Positions 23,444 to 35,171 of a DNA stretch of 64,000 nt are shown here, one piece after another (within the stretch, counting starts at the first letter, position 1; every line of letters starts with the position of its first letter). This stretch comes from Voacanga thouarsii (taxonomy: Eukaryota; Streptophyta; Magnoliopsida; Gentianales; Apocynaceae), in NCBI GenBank assembly GCA_026120185.1, contig JANUWF010001176.1, positions 6,767,501-6,831,500 of the forward strand. Direction: 5' to 3'. The position numbers and the translations under genes were made by a program. The notes under the pieces are model-generated. The model was not told the origin of the DNA and searched no databases. It was given only the letters and a program-made list of their open reading frames with translations.

Positions 23444-24132
23444 TGTTGGGATGTATGCCCTCTTAGATTAGGTTTCTGATGTAAAAAAAAAAAAATCGAA
23501 TGTTTTAATAAAAGAATTTATTTTTAGAAATTATTTGTGAATTTACAATTTTATTTATGCACAATTACGTTTGGAAAAGACCTATTGTGTTTAAGTAAGT
23601 GGTCCATGTGAATGGAGGTCTTTTACAATAAAGTACAGATCACGGATTACTTAACACATAAACTTTTGTTCTTATCCGATTGATGAGAATGAGAATATCA
23701 TCATATCTAGGTTATTATATTGTGAATTCTAAATGGGGAATGGCTTACCTTTAGTCAGTGAGTAGTCCACTCACTTTATGACATAAGCGTATTTCGAATA
23801 CGTAGAACAGGACCTGTAGTAGTGGTTTCTATATGGTAGAAATCTAGACTACTATAGCTACAGCGTGGACTAGTACTCTACGACTTGAGTATGAGTTGGT
23901 GGTCTGACGAAGTTGGAAGCATATGTTTTGAAATGCTATAGTTGAGGTTCTATCGTAAGGCCAATATACATGCATGTTGGGTATGTGTGACTAGTTAGTT
24001 AAGACAAACTTGTACAAGATAGTTTCTATACTATATCGCCCATTGTGGTTATCTAAATGATCTAAATATCTAGGGCCCTGGGAAACATGACTTAGATATT
24101 TACTTTAAGGTAGCTCCTTTGGAAAGCGAAAA
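23444..24132 (+). repeat. Truncated copia LTR, unit 1
   Basis: It starts TGTTGGGATGTATGCCC and matches the first part of the 8358 and 27139 LTRs. It stops at GGAAAGCG, where full LTRs continue with GAAACAATCCAGG. Confidence 0.85.
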
Positions 24133-25266
24133 TACAATAAGTCTTTATGGACTTAAGCAGGCATCGAGAGCATGGAACATTCATTTTGATGAGACTGTAA
24201 AGTCTTATGGTTTTGTTCAAAACGAGAATGAACCATGCGTGTACAGAAAACTTGAAGGCATTAATGTGTTTTTCTTATTTTGTATGTGGATAACATTCTA
24301 CTCATTGGAAATGATGTAGGGTCATTGTCATCTACAAAGGTTTGGCTGTCTAGTCAATTCAGTATGAAGGACTTGAAAAAAGCCAGCTACATTCTTGGGA
24401 TTAGACTTCTTAGAAATAAGAAGTAGAGAAAGTTAGGATTATCCCAAGTGGCATACATTGACAAGATGCTGGCCAAGTAAAGTATGGATTCATGCAAAGG
24501 AGCTCTAATTCCTTGCAGACATGGGTTGTCACTTTCTTCTAGGGACTGTCCTAAGTCTCAAGAAGAAAAGGACAGAATGAGTAGGATCCCCTACGCTTCG
24601 GCTGTGGAAAGTCTCATGTACGCTATGCTGTGTACTAGGCCAGATATCTGCTTTGCCGTAAACTTGGTTAGCAGATATCAATCAAACCTTGTGAATGTTC
24701 ATTGGCAAGCTGTAAAGCATATACTCAAATACCACAAGGGAACGAGAGATTATATGCTGGTTTACAGGGCTGATGACTTGGTTCCTACAGGATACACAGA
24801 CTCAGACTTTCAAGTGGATAAGGATGAGAGAAAATTCACTAGTGGATATATCTTCACCTTGTCTGTAGGAGCTATTTTAGGGAGGAGTATCAAGCAATCT
24901 TGCATTGCTGACTCAACCATAGAAGTTGAGTATGTGGCAACTTCAAAGGTATCCAAGGAAGCAGTCTGGCTCCGGAAGTTCCTTTCAGAACTTGGAGTCG
25001 TGCCACACATGGACAGGTCGATTGTGATGTATTGTGACAACACTGGAGCAGCATCGCAATCTAAAGAATCTCAGAACCACAAGAATGGGAAGCATATCGA
25101 GAGGAAGTACCACCTGATCCGGGATTTCAATCTGAGACGGGAAGTCGTGGTGAAACAGATTGCCTCCGAGAACAATCTAGCATATCCATTCACCAAGTCT
25201 TTGGCTGAGAGAGTCTTCAAGAGACACTTAGAAGCCATAGGGGTGGACACCTACGGACTTACATAG
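24133..25266 (+). pseudogene. copia RT 3' part and RNase H, unit 1
   Basis: RT resumes at SLYGLKQASRAWNIHFDE, directly after LTR sequence. The YVDD region is frameshifted near 24280, and a stop lies at about 24424. An uninterrupted 260-codon frame at 24484-25266 covers the whole RNase H: CTRPDICFA, GYTDSDFQVD (Asp), IEVEYVATS (Glu) and VMYCDNTGAA (Asp), ending YGLT. It has no gag, protease or integrase, so it is a deletion derivative. The RNase H frame is more intact than in the copy at 3443-4107. Confidence 0.88.
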
Positions 25267-25288
25267 TCTTAGAGTGCAAGTGGGAGAT

Positions 25289-25984
25289 TGTTGGGATGTA
25301 TGCCCTATTAGACTAGGTTTCTGATGTAAAAAAAATCGAATATTTTAATAAATGAATCTATTTTCAGAAATTGTTTTTGAATTTATAATTTTATTTGTGC
25401 ATAATTACGTTTGAAAAAGACTCATTATGTTTAAATAAGTGGTCCATGTGAATGGAGGTCTTTCACAGTAAGGTATGGATCACGGGTTACTTAACACATA
25501 AACGTTCGTTCTTAACCGATTGATGAGAATGAGAATCTCATCATGTCTAGGTTATTATGTTGTGAATTCTAAATGAGGAATGGCTTACCTTTAGCCAGTG
25601 AGTAATCCACTCACTTCATGACATAAGCGTATTTCGAATACGTAGAACAGGACCTGTAGTAGTGGTTTCTAAAAGTACTATATAGTAGAAATCTATACTA
25701 CTAGCGCTATAGTGTGGACTAGTACTCTACGACTTGAGTATGAGTTGGTGGTCTGACGAAACTGGAAGTATATGCTTTGATATACTATAGTTGAGGATCT
25801 ATCGTAAGGCCAATATACTTGCATATTAGGTATGTGTGACTAGTTAGTTAAGACAAACTTGTACAAGATAGTTTCTATACTATATCGCCCATTGTGGTTA
25901 TCTGAATGATCTAAATATCTAGGGCCCTGAGAAATATGACTTGGATGTTTACTTTAAGGTAACTCCCTTGGAAAGCGGAAACAC
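25289..25984 (+). repeat. Truncated copia LTR, unit 2
   Basis: It starts TGTTGGGATGTATGCCCT after the purine-rich AGTGGGAGAT and ends at the same GGAAAGCG joint as unit 1. Confidence 0.85.
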
Positions 25985-27116
25985 AATAAGTCTTTATAGA
26001 CTTAAGCAGGCATCGAGGGTATGAAACATTCGTTTTGATGAGACTGTAAAATCTTATGGTTTTGTTCAAAACAAGGATGAACCATGCGTGTACAGGAAAC
26101 TTGAAGGCATTAATGTGTTTTTCTTGTCTTGTATGTGGATGACATTCTACTCATTAGAAATGATGTAGGGTCATTGTCATCTACAAATGTTTGGCTATCT
26201 AGTCAATTCAGTATGAAGGACTTGGGAGAAGCCAGCTACATTCTCGGGATTAGACTTCTTAGAAATAGGAAGCAGAGAATGTTAGGATTATCCCAAGTGG
26301 CATATATTGATAAGATGCTGGCCAGGTAAAGCATGGACTCATGCAAAGGAGCTCTAATTCCTTCTAGACATGGGTTGTCACTTTCTTCAAGGGATTGTCC
26401 TAAGTCTCAAGAAGAAAATGACAGAATGAGTAGGATTCCCAACACTTCGGCTGTGGGAAGTCTCATGTACGCCATGTTGTGTACTAGGCCAGATATCTGC
26501 TTTGCCGTAGGCTTAGTTAGCAGATATCAGTCAAACCCTGGGGAAGTTCATTGGCAAGCTGTAAAGCATATACTAAATGTACCTCAAGGGGACGAGAGAT
26601 TATATGCTAGTTTATAGGGCTGATGACTTGGTTCCTATAAGATACGCAGACTCAGACTTTCAGGCGGAAAAGGATGAGAGAAAATCTACTAGTGGATATA
26701 TCTTCACCTTGTCTGGAGGAGCTATTTTATGGAGGAGTATCAAACAATCATGCATTGCTGACTCAACCATGGAAGCTGAGTATGTGGCAGTTTTGGAGGC
26801 ATCCAAGGAAGCAGTCTGGCTTCGGAAGTTCCTTTCAGAACTTGGAGTCGTGCCACACATGGACAGGCCGATTGTGATGTATTATGACAACATTGGAGTA
26901 GTATCGCAATCCAAAAAACCTCGGAACCACAATAATGGAAAGCATATCGAGAGGAAGTACCACTTGATCCGAGATTTCATCCAAAGACGGGAAGTCGTGG
27001 TGGAACAGATTGCCTCCGAGAATAATCTAGCAGATCCATTCACCGAGCCTTTAACTGAGAGAGTTTTCAAGAGACACTTAGACGCCATAGAGGTGGGCAC
27101 CTATGGACTTACTTAA
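25985..27116 (+). pseudogene. copia RT 3' part and RNase H, unit 2
   Basis: The content matches unit 1: SLYRLKQAS, an intact MYVDDILLI (26129 onward), then RNase H split by a TAA at 26327-26329 and a frameshift near 26575. Catalytic motifs RYADSDFQAE, MEAEYVAV and VMYYDNIG remain, with Cys replaced by Tyr in the last. The frame ends YGLT at 27116. Divergence from unit 1 consists mainly of scattered substitutions. Confidence 0.88.
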
Positions 27117-27138
27117 TCTTAGAGTGCAAGTGGGAGAT

Positions 27139-28957
27139 TGTTGGGAGATATGCCCTCTTAAACTAGGTTTCTGATGTAAAAAAAAATCGAATGTTTTAAT
27201 AAAAGAATCTATTTTCAGAAATTGTTTGTGAATTTATAATTTTATTTGTGCATAATTACGTTTGAAAAAGATCCATTGTGTTTAAATAAGCGGTCCATGT
27301 GAATGGAGGTCTTTCACAGTAAGGTATGGATCACGGGTTACTTAACACATAAACGTTCGTTCTTAACCGATTGATGAGAATGGGAATCTCATCATGTCTA
27401 GGTTATTATGTTGTGAATTCTAAATGAGGAATGGCTTACCTTTAGCCAGTGAGTAATCCACTCACTTTATGACATAAGCGTATTTCGAATACGTAGAACA
27501 GGACCTATAGTAGTGGTTTCTAAAAGTACTATATAGTAGAAATTTAGACTACTATCGCTATAGCGTGGACTAGTACTCTACGACTTGAGTATGAGTTGGT
27601 GGTCTGACGAAACTGGAAGTATATGCTTTGATATACTATAGTTGAGGTTCTATCGTAAGGCCAATATACTTGCATATTAGGTATGTGTGACTAGTTAGTT
27701 AAGACAAACTTGTACAAGATAGTTTCTATACTATATCGCCCATTGTGGTTATCTGAATGATCTAAATATCTAGGGCCCTGGGAAACATGACTTGGATGTT
27801 TGCTTTAGGATAGCTCCCTCGGTAGGCGAAAACAATCCAGGAAGTTGTGGATCATTAGACTAGAGGCCTAAGGATGGTAGATGTCATTTAGAGAGGGGTT
27901 AGTACACTTCTTTCTCTCAGAATGTACGGCGATGTATAGAGGGGTATTTTAGTTATTACACTTGTAGGTCGGAAACTTTGCTAACGCAGCATTGTCCTTG
28001 GGGTCAATATTTCTTTATGGTGATATTAGGAAATATTTAAAATGCAAAATACAACTATTTCTATGGTAAGGGTATTTTAGTCATTTTAGTAGCCAAGGCA
28101 GTGTGTCTTTTGGTGCCCAATATAGACCGTGAGTCCTAATTAAATATGGGCTAAGAAATTAATCTTAAATTAAATGAATTTTATTTTATTTAAGTAGCCT
28201 GATTTAATTATTATGCTAGAATAAAATAAAGGTCCATGGAGAGAGAGAATTAATTTAGTTTAGTGGGTTAATTAATTATTTAGGGCTTTGGCCTAGTTTG
28301 AATAATTAAAGATTAACCTGGGACTAAACTAGTGTAAGCTTATTAATTGGATTAGTTTATTTGGGCTAGAAAATTAATTATTAATTGGGCCATTAGGTTG
28401 GTTCTAATTAGAATAATTAATTAAGCCCAAAAGGTTAAACTAAGAGTTCAATGGTCCAGTCCAGTTTAACCTAGGATTTTATTTAGGTTAAACAAGAGGA
28501 TTGGAAATAATGTCGTTGTTACAAAACACATACTCTAAGAGACGACTTCTTCTCTGTGAAAGGTCAGGCGTCTCTCTCTCTCTCTCTCTTTAGAAGAATT
28601 CCCTAACCTGTTAGTTTTTCACCAAATGGTAGTTAGGCAGGCCATATACTGAAAGACCGAGAGTTCAGCGTTCACATACATGCAAATGCGGAGTAGGAGG
28701 TTTGTAGGAATCGCACCAGAGGCTTCTACCAACACACATACCTCGGTTGCACACGATCCGATCCAGTCACCTTTGAGAACCAGAAGGAGAGGTAAAAATT
28801 TTAAAACCTCGGGATTTGGACAAGGCACAACCAGCGCCGGCTAGGGCAACCGGAGCCGGCGCCAACCCTGTCCTGGAATCCCCTGTTGTGTTTTGTCAAT
28901 TTTTTTTATGTTCACTTCTGCTGCGTGCCCTATGTTTTTCCGCTTCCTATGCCTACA
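27139..28957 (+). repeat. Full-length copia LTR closing the tandem array (1819 bp)
   Basis: It starts TGTTGGGAGATATGCCC and ends TATGCCTACA, colinear with the LTR at 8358-10164. The ends TGTTGG and CCTACA are near-inverse. The right flank continues solo-LTR sequence AAGTGGCCGTAAG. Confidence 0.85.
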
Positions 28958-29306
28958 CAAGTGGCCGTAAGATATTCGCCCCTACTATTAGGAGTGGTGA
29001 ATCCTTTATTAACCCTCTCAACTATTTTCATTTACCTCACAATGTACCCAATATCCATCCCATAGGGGGCCCTCGATTGAACTCCAGAGATTGGAATCAA
29101 AGTACAATACTCAGCAAACAAAGTACCTTGAAGATCTCAAGTCTAAGGATACTTGCACGTTTGCTATATTGAGATTATATCACTGGCACTAAATAGTTAT
29201 CCATGTGATTATCTCATAGCTAAGTCATCTAATAAACTTGTTCCATTAACAAGCATTCATGTGTTAATTTTGAGTATTTCAATACTCACGGATATGATAA
29301 CCATCG

Positions 29307-32300
29307 TGTGAAACCCCACCTAAAGCCAACCCTAGAGTAAGGGGGTCGGGATACATATCATATTATTTTGCATGAATATATATGTTTTAAATGATTGTAT
29401 GTGCTTTAGAGTTGTGGATTATAGGTTAAAATACTTAGTTATGTTTATCGAGTAGGAAGGGTAAAATGGTAATTTTGCTTGAGGTCAAAATAGGAAGAAA
29501 GCTTGAGGATTAAATAGAAAGAAAATGTGGGTGAGAAAATAACAACAAGAGTTAGTGTGGTTAAGTGGTTAGAATCTTGGAATTAATTTCTAAGGTCATG
29601 AGTTCAAATCCCATCATTTAAGCTTTTGTCATGATTATCTTAACTAAATTTGAATTTTTGTTTTCTTGCATTTCATGGAAATAGGAATGTTATCTTATGG
29701 GAGACATGAAGAGAATGTCCTAATCTTATCCTCATGTCCTAAAAAGAATTCTAGAGGAATTCTTGTCCTTTTTATTACCACTAGCTTGTCCTAACATCTT
29801 TATAATTCAAAACTATTAAATCCTTTCTTTTAAATTCCAAAAAAAATCTGTGATAACTCCTCCACCTTGAATTTTGAAAATCAGCTTTGGAGGTTGGGAA
29901 GTTGGCCAAAAGTAGGAGGAGAAATAGGAAGGGTTTCCAAGAGAAAATCAATCACCATGATAGCACATTCAAACTCACCTTCATGTTGTTCATCTTCTAG
30001 TAAAAGAAAATTTGGAAATTTCCAGAATATTTGCAGACCGCTTCTTCGAAAATACAGCCAATAAACCCATTCATTTGCTGCCAAGAAAATGGTCATTTCA
30101 TGTGGCTTGAAAGCTGGAAAAGCTGTGCAATTTTCGGACTGCACAAAAAACTGCACAAACCAGAAAAAAATTCTGGGCAGTTTCGCAACCTTCAAACCAG
30201 AAAATGAAGCTGTTCTATTCCACCTTCAAGCTAGCAAAACTTCTTTGATTTTTCCCCATAAAGAGGGCTGGAAAACCTGCCTTAAAGGACCCTTGAACAC
30301 CTCTCAAAACCTCTGCAAAACGGGCTGAAGAATTGTAGAAAACTGCACGGGAAAATTTGCAGCAAACCTTCGAAACATGAGCACCTTGAAACCAGAATTT
30401 TTCCAGCTTTGTTCCCTTCAAGCCTTGGCCGAACACCACCCTCCAACCTCTGTAAACTAACCCTTGTTTGGCCATGAACTGAAAACCATTACCCTCTCCA
30501 CTTACCTTGCACAATTGGACTCCATAATCACACCTCAAATCTCTCCTACAATCACTCCATTCAAACTTCCATTTGAACTTCAAATTTTCCAGAATTTTTC
30601 TCCATGAAAACACCCTTGTACTAAGCTATACAACCAGAATTTCTCTGCCATTTAAGCTCTGAATTTCGTCCAGCCTTAAGCTTTATCAGACCTCATTCAT
30701 TTCAGCAAAGCAAACCAAACCAGCCGACACCATTGAAGCTCCAAGAAAACCTTCATCAAACAAACACCATTAACATATCCTATACCTCAAACCACTCCTC
30801 AAATCACTCCATTTGAATTTCGAATGATCAGATTTTTCTCTCCCTTTCTAAGCTAAACCGAAACCCCTGAATTCCCTAAACTATTCAGTCTACACTCTCC
30901 AGAAATTCGTCCATCATTTTCCCTTAAATTCTCTCCATTTTCACCTAGAACACCAAGAACACACACTAACCTTCTTCAAGCCTAACCCTACTCTAAACAC
31001 CTCCAATCACTCTCAAATACTCCAAATCACTTCCATTTAATCTCTAAACCTCATTTCTGTTATTTATAACACAAAACCTCGCAAACAAGAATTTTCGAGC
31101 GGATCAAAATTAACTTTTCTTTGAAGGTCTCAAGAACATCAAAAAGGTAAGTCAAGAACAACTTTCTTATTCATCTTCTTCCATTCAATTATATCATTCT
31201 AATAATCTCTCTCTTTCTTTCTCTCTCTCTCTCTTCTAACCGAAATGGTTGATCAAACATCAACCATGATCGTTTGTTTTGTTGGACCATTCAAGACACT
31301 CCATCGCGCGTGGACTTTCTTTTGTCTTCATCAAAGTACTCGACAATCAAATATTCATTTGTAAATCTCTCTTATTAAATTCTGAAATCATGTCTCTTAG
31401 GTGTTGATAGGGAGATAGAATATGATTGGGAGATTGAGTATATGCATGTGGATAAAGGGATTGGGGTTAGGGCATGATGATTGTTGTATATGACTAGGAT
31501 GTATGTGTTTTCCTTTTGAATCAATTTATGTTCTTCATGCTCAATGAATTTTATGGATGTTTGAAGCATGATTAGATATTATGACACCAAAGGTGATTAG
31601 GCTTTTATGTTCTTATTCTCCACGGAAGCCATGATTGATGATTATGCTTAGTAGGATTTTGGCCATGTGATGGTATGCGATAGTTCAAGTGTATGTTCAT
31701 GAATGGATTGATTTATTGTTTGATGATGGAGAATGTGATCATGAATCTTTTCTAGCACTAGGAAAATCATGGTGAAAAAGTATTTTCTTGTTAAGGCTAG
31801 ATTATTTTTATTAACAAATTTTATTACCTTGAATAGAATGCTATTTTCCCTATAAAATTCGAAACTCTAGGGAGATTTGGAGTGGTTTATTAATTAAAAT
31901 ATTCATATTTTCTTTATCAAATAAATGAGATCTTTTATTAAAAATAATATATATAGTAATAAATCCTTTACAATAAATAAAATATTATTAGAATCTATTT
32001 GTTATTTATTAATTAAAATTTAAAATAATTCATTCATTATTAATTTTATTTATTACTAATTATTTATTACCTATTTAAAAATTAATTAAAGGTTATTTGT
32101 AATTAAATATTTATTTATAATAAAGCTATTTTTAAATCACCATTTATTAGTACTATTTAGGACTTAATATTCAGACCTTAGTTTATTTATTAAAAATAAC
32201 ACTCAAGAATTATTATTTGAGTCTATAATTTGTTAGCAATTATTTTAGAAACCCTAGTTATTTTAACTTATCAAACTAAAATTATTTTATAAAATTCTTT

Positions 32301-33561
32301 ATCACCTAGCCTTAAAGCTTAGAACATTAAGGTTATGATTGTAATAAGTTGAACTAGGATTATTTGTGTAAGTGAATATAGCTTGAGTGTAACCTTATGT
32401 CTTGTGTTTACCCCAGGCGGGGTTAGGTCAGCTTTGGAAGACTTTTGAATTTGAGCAAGTAAAGGATCAGGTAAGCTCCTACATAAAACTTGTTTGTTGT
32501 AAAAGGTTACCATGGCAAGCTAAACACGAAGTATGTGAATACTGATTTGGTAAAGGCAATTAAGGACTATTTCTTTTCTTAATTCAGTCAAACCAATTAT
32601 TTGAAAATTTTCAAAGCAGTTTTACTCAAATACTGAACTATTTCTAAAACTGATTTTGGCATGGACTTTAGAAACCCTTGATTGCCATTTTCAAGCAAAG
32701 CTATATTTTATCAGTTTTCTCCCAAGTGGGACAATTATCGTTGAGTACTCAATAAGGGTAGGCTAGTAGTACTAGTTTTGAAGAGCAAGAGTGAGTCTTC
32801 TGGCAGGAGGCCACCTCCAGAAGATAAAACTCAACTTAGAGAAACGTCAGTACTACTTAGTCATGCCGGTCCGAGCTAGCAGTTTTTATTTCAGTCAAGT
32901 GACTGTGTTTTGCCGGAATGGACACCCGGTTGTTGTTTGGGTATAGAGAAGGAGGAGTATCTTGCCCGGTAGGCCGATCACCTACCTTTTGTCAGTCTGC
33001 ACAAAGTGTCGGCATTCTGACCGGCAGTATGCACAAAGTGTGGCATACTGACCATCCGGTTATGGGGCCCAACATGTGGTAATCCATAATCCTTTCTTTC
33101 GAGTGGTTGATCTTATAAATTATGTATGGCTGGAAAAGCCGAAAACACCACTCTTGTTTTTTACTAATGTTTATTGCTTGCCAATATTTCTCTTACAAAG
33201 TTTTCACATTTTTCATCCACGAACTGTTTTCACTGAACACCCAAAGCACACACGGACTTACTGAGATTTTTATCTCATCACCTTTTATGCCATGTTTTCA
33301 GGTCGATCCTGCTGTGGAGATGAATAGCTAGATTTGTTGCCTATGCTTTGAAGACTTTATGTTATTTTTCTTATGTGTTGTTTTGAGAGATGGTAGTGAA
33401 CAATTTATTCTGGGTTTGTTCATGTATTTTTGGGTTGTAATAAGTTCAATTTTAAAGTATTACTTTTATTTTCTTTTGTGTGACCTAGTTATAAAGACCC
33501 CTTGTCCTTTGGACGTGGCGACATCCCCGGCCCTGTCGGGCCTACGTAGTGGGGTGTTACA
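29307..33561 (-). mobile_element. Solo LTR, copy E3 of the long-LTR family (4255 bp), inverted
   Basis: It begins TGTGAAACCCCACC on the plus strand and ends GTAGTGGGGTGTTACA, the reverse of E1 and E2. Flanks are CATCG (29302-29306) and CACCG (33562-33566), a duplication with one C/T difference. The CT-rich microsatellite (about 31206-31238), the TATA-like sequence and the tRNA-like segment are in matching places. ORFs such as the one at 29867 are antisense readings of conserved LTR sequence also seen in E1 and are not taken as genes. Confidence 0.82.
29550..29620 (+). other. tRNA-like segment inside solo LTR E3
   Basis: A-box-like TGTGGTTAAGTGGTTAGA (29556-29573) and B-box-like GAGTTCAAATCCC (29600-29612) stand about 26 nt apart. 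It is antisense to the LTR, as in E1 and E2. Confidence 0.55.
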
Positions 33562-33868
33562 CACCGCCTGATCAAATCAAGAAGTCTAACACATGCTAGT
33601 CTTAACTCATTAATGATATCCTGTCTCATTAATACTACGACTAAGGACTATTTAAGTACTAATACTATACAGTGTAGTAGGAATCTCATATCATGATCTC
33701 TATCATGATTTTCTTAGCACAGTGTTGTACTACGGACTTTATCTAATAGTTATTTTACACAAAAGTAAACAAAAGAAATTGTAAAATAAATAATGTCTTT
33801 TATTAAAATAAAATATGTTATATACAATGTACAACTGATTACCTCTAGGGCACAACACTAACAGCATG

Positions 33869-34598
33869 TGTTGACGTCATTTTTAGCCGGTCTGTTGCAA
33901 TGGTAACTCTCAGCCGAAGCCGATATGAGTTCTGTCAAACGGATGATGACGTCCAGAAAATCATTGACTACAGTACCCAGTCAATATCGGAACCAAGAGC
34001 CGATGAGCCGTCGCCCCCACATCGCGACACGATAGCAAAAAAAAAACCATTTTCAACAGCCATGGACAAGCCACGAAGCGGGATTCTCTCCACGTTCGGA
34101 AAGTCAGCAACCATGCCACAACAAGTATAAAACGAGTAGGGATCCCAGATGGAAGAACCCAACAACAATCATCTCAAACCAAATTACCAAATTTTTTCCA
34201 GTTTTTGATTCCCTTTTTTCTGCATTTTCTTTACCGCTTTCGTTTACAGCTTTTCTTACAACTTTGTTTACAGTTTTATTTACATTTTCTTTACAATTTT
34301 TCTTATTCCTTTGATTACAAGTTTTTCTTTTTATGTTGCTTTGATTACCAATTCTAGTATTTTGTATTCACTCATCATTTTAATCGAAATACACCGCGTT
34401 CAGTCCTGCTTTGCTTTTGCATGCAATATTACTGCTTTCTTGGACCCTTTCTACAGTAAGTTCAAGGAACTCGCATCTTTTAAAAGGTCCGACTTATCCA
34501 TTCATCTCTCCATCAGACTGTTTATGTTCATCGAAAAAGCAACCGATCGACAGTTCTATTGGCTTCCCTTTTCGTAAGGCAACACCAATATATTAACA
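33869..34598 (+). repeat. 3' LTR of the Tat/Ogre-type gypsy element (about 730 bp)
   Basis: It starts TGTTGACGTCATTTTTAGCC after the polypurine tract (once the solo LTR is removed) and ends near TATTAACA at 34598, giving TGTTGA/TTAACA-like termini. A TATAAAA box lies at 34126-34132. The right end is set by the terminal inversion only, because no second LTR is in the window. Confidence 0.65.
34126..34132 (+). promoter_or_regulatory. TATA box in the gypsy LTR
   Basis: TATAAAA lies about 255 bp into the LTR, followed by purine-rich sequence. This is a plausible U3/R promoter for the element. Confidence 0.45.
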
Positions 34599-34987
34599 AA
34601 AAGAGATCCTTTTGATCTATTGTAGATCAGACAAGCCTAAGAACATTCATGTGAGGAGGTGCAAAAATGTTAAACTACAAAGAACAAAAAGGAAAAGAAA
34701 AAATGAACTTTAATAAAAAATTGAGAGGGTTTGGGGAATCTTTGGAAGGATTGTGAAGGACTGAAAAGTTACAGCATCAAAGAAAAGAATTGCACGCAAA
34801 TCTAATCGCCCAAACCACACATGCTTCTAAACAAAACCAATTGCAAACACATATTACAAATCCATATACAGTAAATGTAAGTACTTGAGAGAGAAAAAAA
34901 AAGCATAACTTGAAAAGGAAGCCACAGAAGAAGAGAGGAAGAAATCTACAACTGTGACCTAACCCAATAGCAAATCACAAGAATTAC

Positions 34988-35171
34988 CTTTTTCGACACC
35001 AGAAACACTCTTAGATGCCTCCGGTGCCCCTCTTGAATCATCACCGGGCTTGCTGTAGCCCTTAATCGACACCTCTGAAGCAGTCATTTCCTTCGCCTCC
35101 TTCAACACATCTCTCATCTCAAACTCCCCAATAACAAAACAGAACCAACTGTAACAAAGAACCCAAAACAT
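34988..35171 (-). CDS. Possible first coding exon of an unrecognised gene
   Basis: A minus-strand ATG at 35171 opens a frame reading MFWVLCYSWFCFVIGEFEMR, then a charged stretch ending SVSGVEK. A GT donor-like AAAAG/GTAATT follows at 34987. The product is not recognised. The hydrophobic start could be a signal sequence. The next exons would lie beyond the gypsy insertion and were not found. The frame is short, so chance is a real alternative. Confidence 0.22.

Larger units (their letters stand above)
23444..28957 (+). mobile_element. Tandem array of a copia deletion derivative: two LTR-RT/RNase H units plus terminal LTR
   Basis: Unit 1 (23444-25288, 1845 bp) and unit 2 (25289-27138, 1850 bp) each consist of the first about 690 bp of an Angela-like LTR joined to the 3' half of RT plus RNase H and polypurine tract. 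A full LTR follows (27139-28957). Both units have the same LTR-to-RT joint (GGAAAGCG..., then AATAAGTCTTTAT), so one deletion came first and the unit was duplicated later. The parent family is that of the copia element at 1-10164. Left flank is CCTAC. A right copy is not intact. Confidence 0.85.
22367..33863 (-). mobile_element. Angela-like copia solo LTR, minus strand, split by two insertions (about 1.73 kb without them)
   Basis: On the minus strand it starts TGTTAGTGTTGTGCCCTAG (33863 downward) and ends GAGATACCCAACA at 22367. It is flanked by an exact 5-bp duplication, GCATG (22362-22366 and 33864-33868). Its pieces are 22367-23443, 28958-29306 and 33562-33863. A tandem copia array fills the first gap and solo LTR E3 the second. 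No internal region exists, so it is a solo LTR. The start resembles known Angela/BARE LTRs. Confidence 0.85.
16510..34598 (+). mobile_element. Ty3/gypsy retrotransposon (Tat/Ogre-type), interrupted; 5' half outside the window
   Basis: RT/RNase H, an additional RNase H, integrase, a long 3' region with an antisense gene, a polypurine tract and a 730-bp LTR follow in the order described for the Tat lineage. The additional RNase H between pol RNase H and integrase is the lineage marker. Its RT is cut by the hAT on the left, and the PPT/LTR border is split by the solo LTR at 22367-33863. All coding parts contain stops or frameshifts. Confidence 0.85.

Noticed and set aside
24810..25043. Minus-strand frames opposite the array RNase H (also 26660-26860 and 26882-27100)
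   Set aside because: Shadow frames of the RNase H gene.
28958..28963. Exact 5-bp duplication (CCTAC) for the tandem copia array
   Set aside because: The left flank is CCTAC, but on the right CCTACA belongs to the LTR end and only a C remains before AAGTGG. A short deletion is likely, so no intact duplication is claimed.
34311..34596. Two overlapping plus-strand frames
   Set aside because: They lie in the U5/R part of the gypsy LTR, with a pyrimidine-rich composition and no domains.
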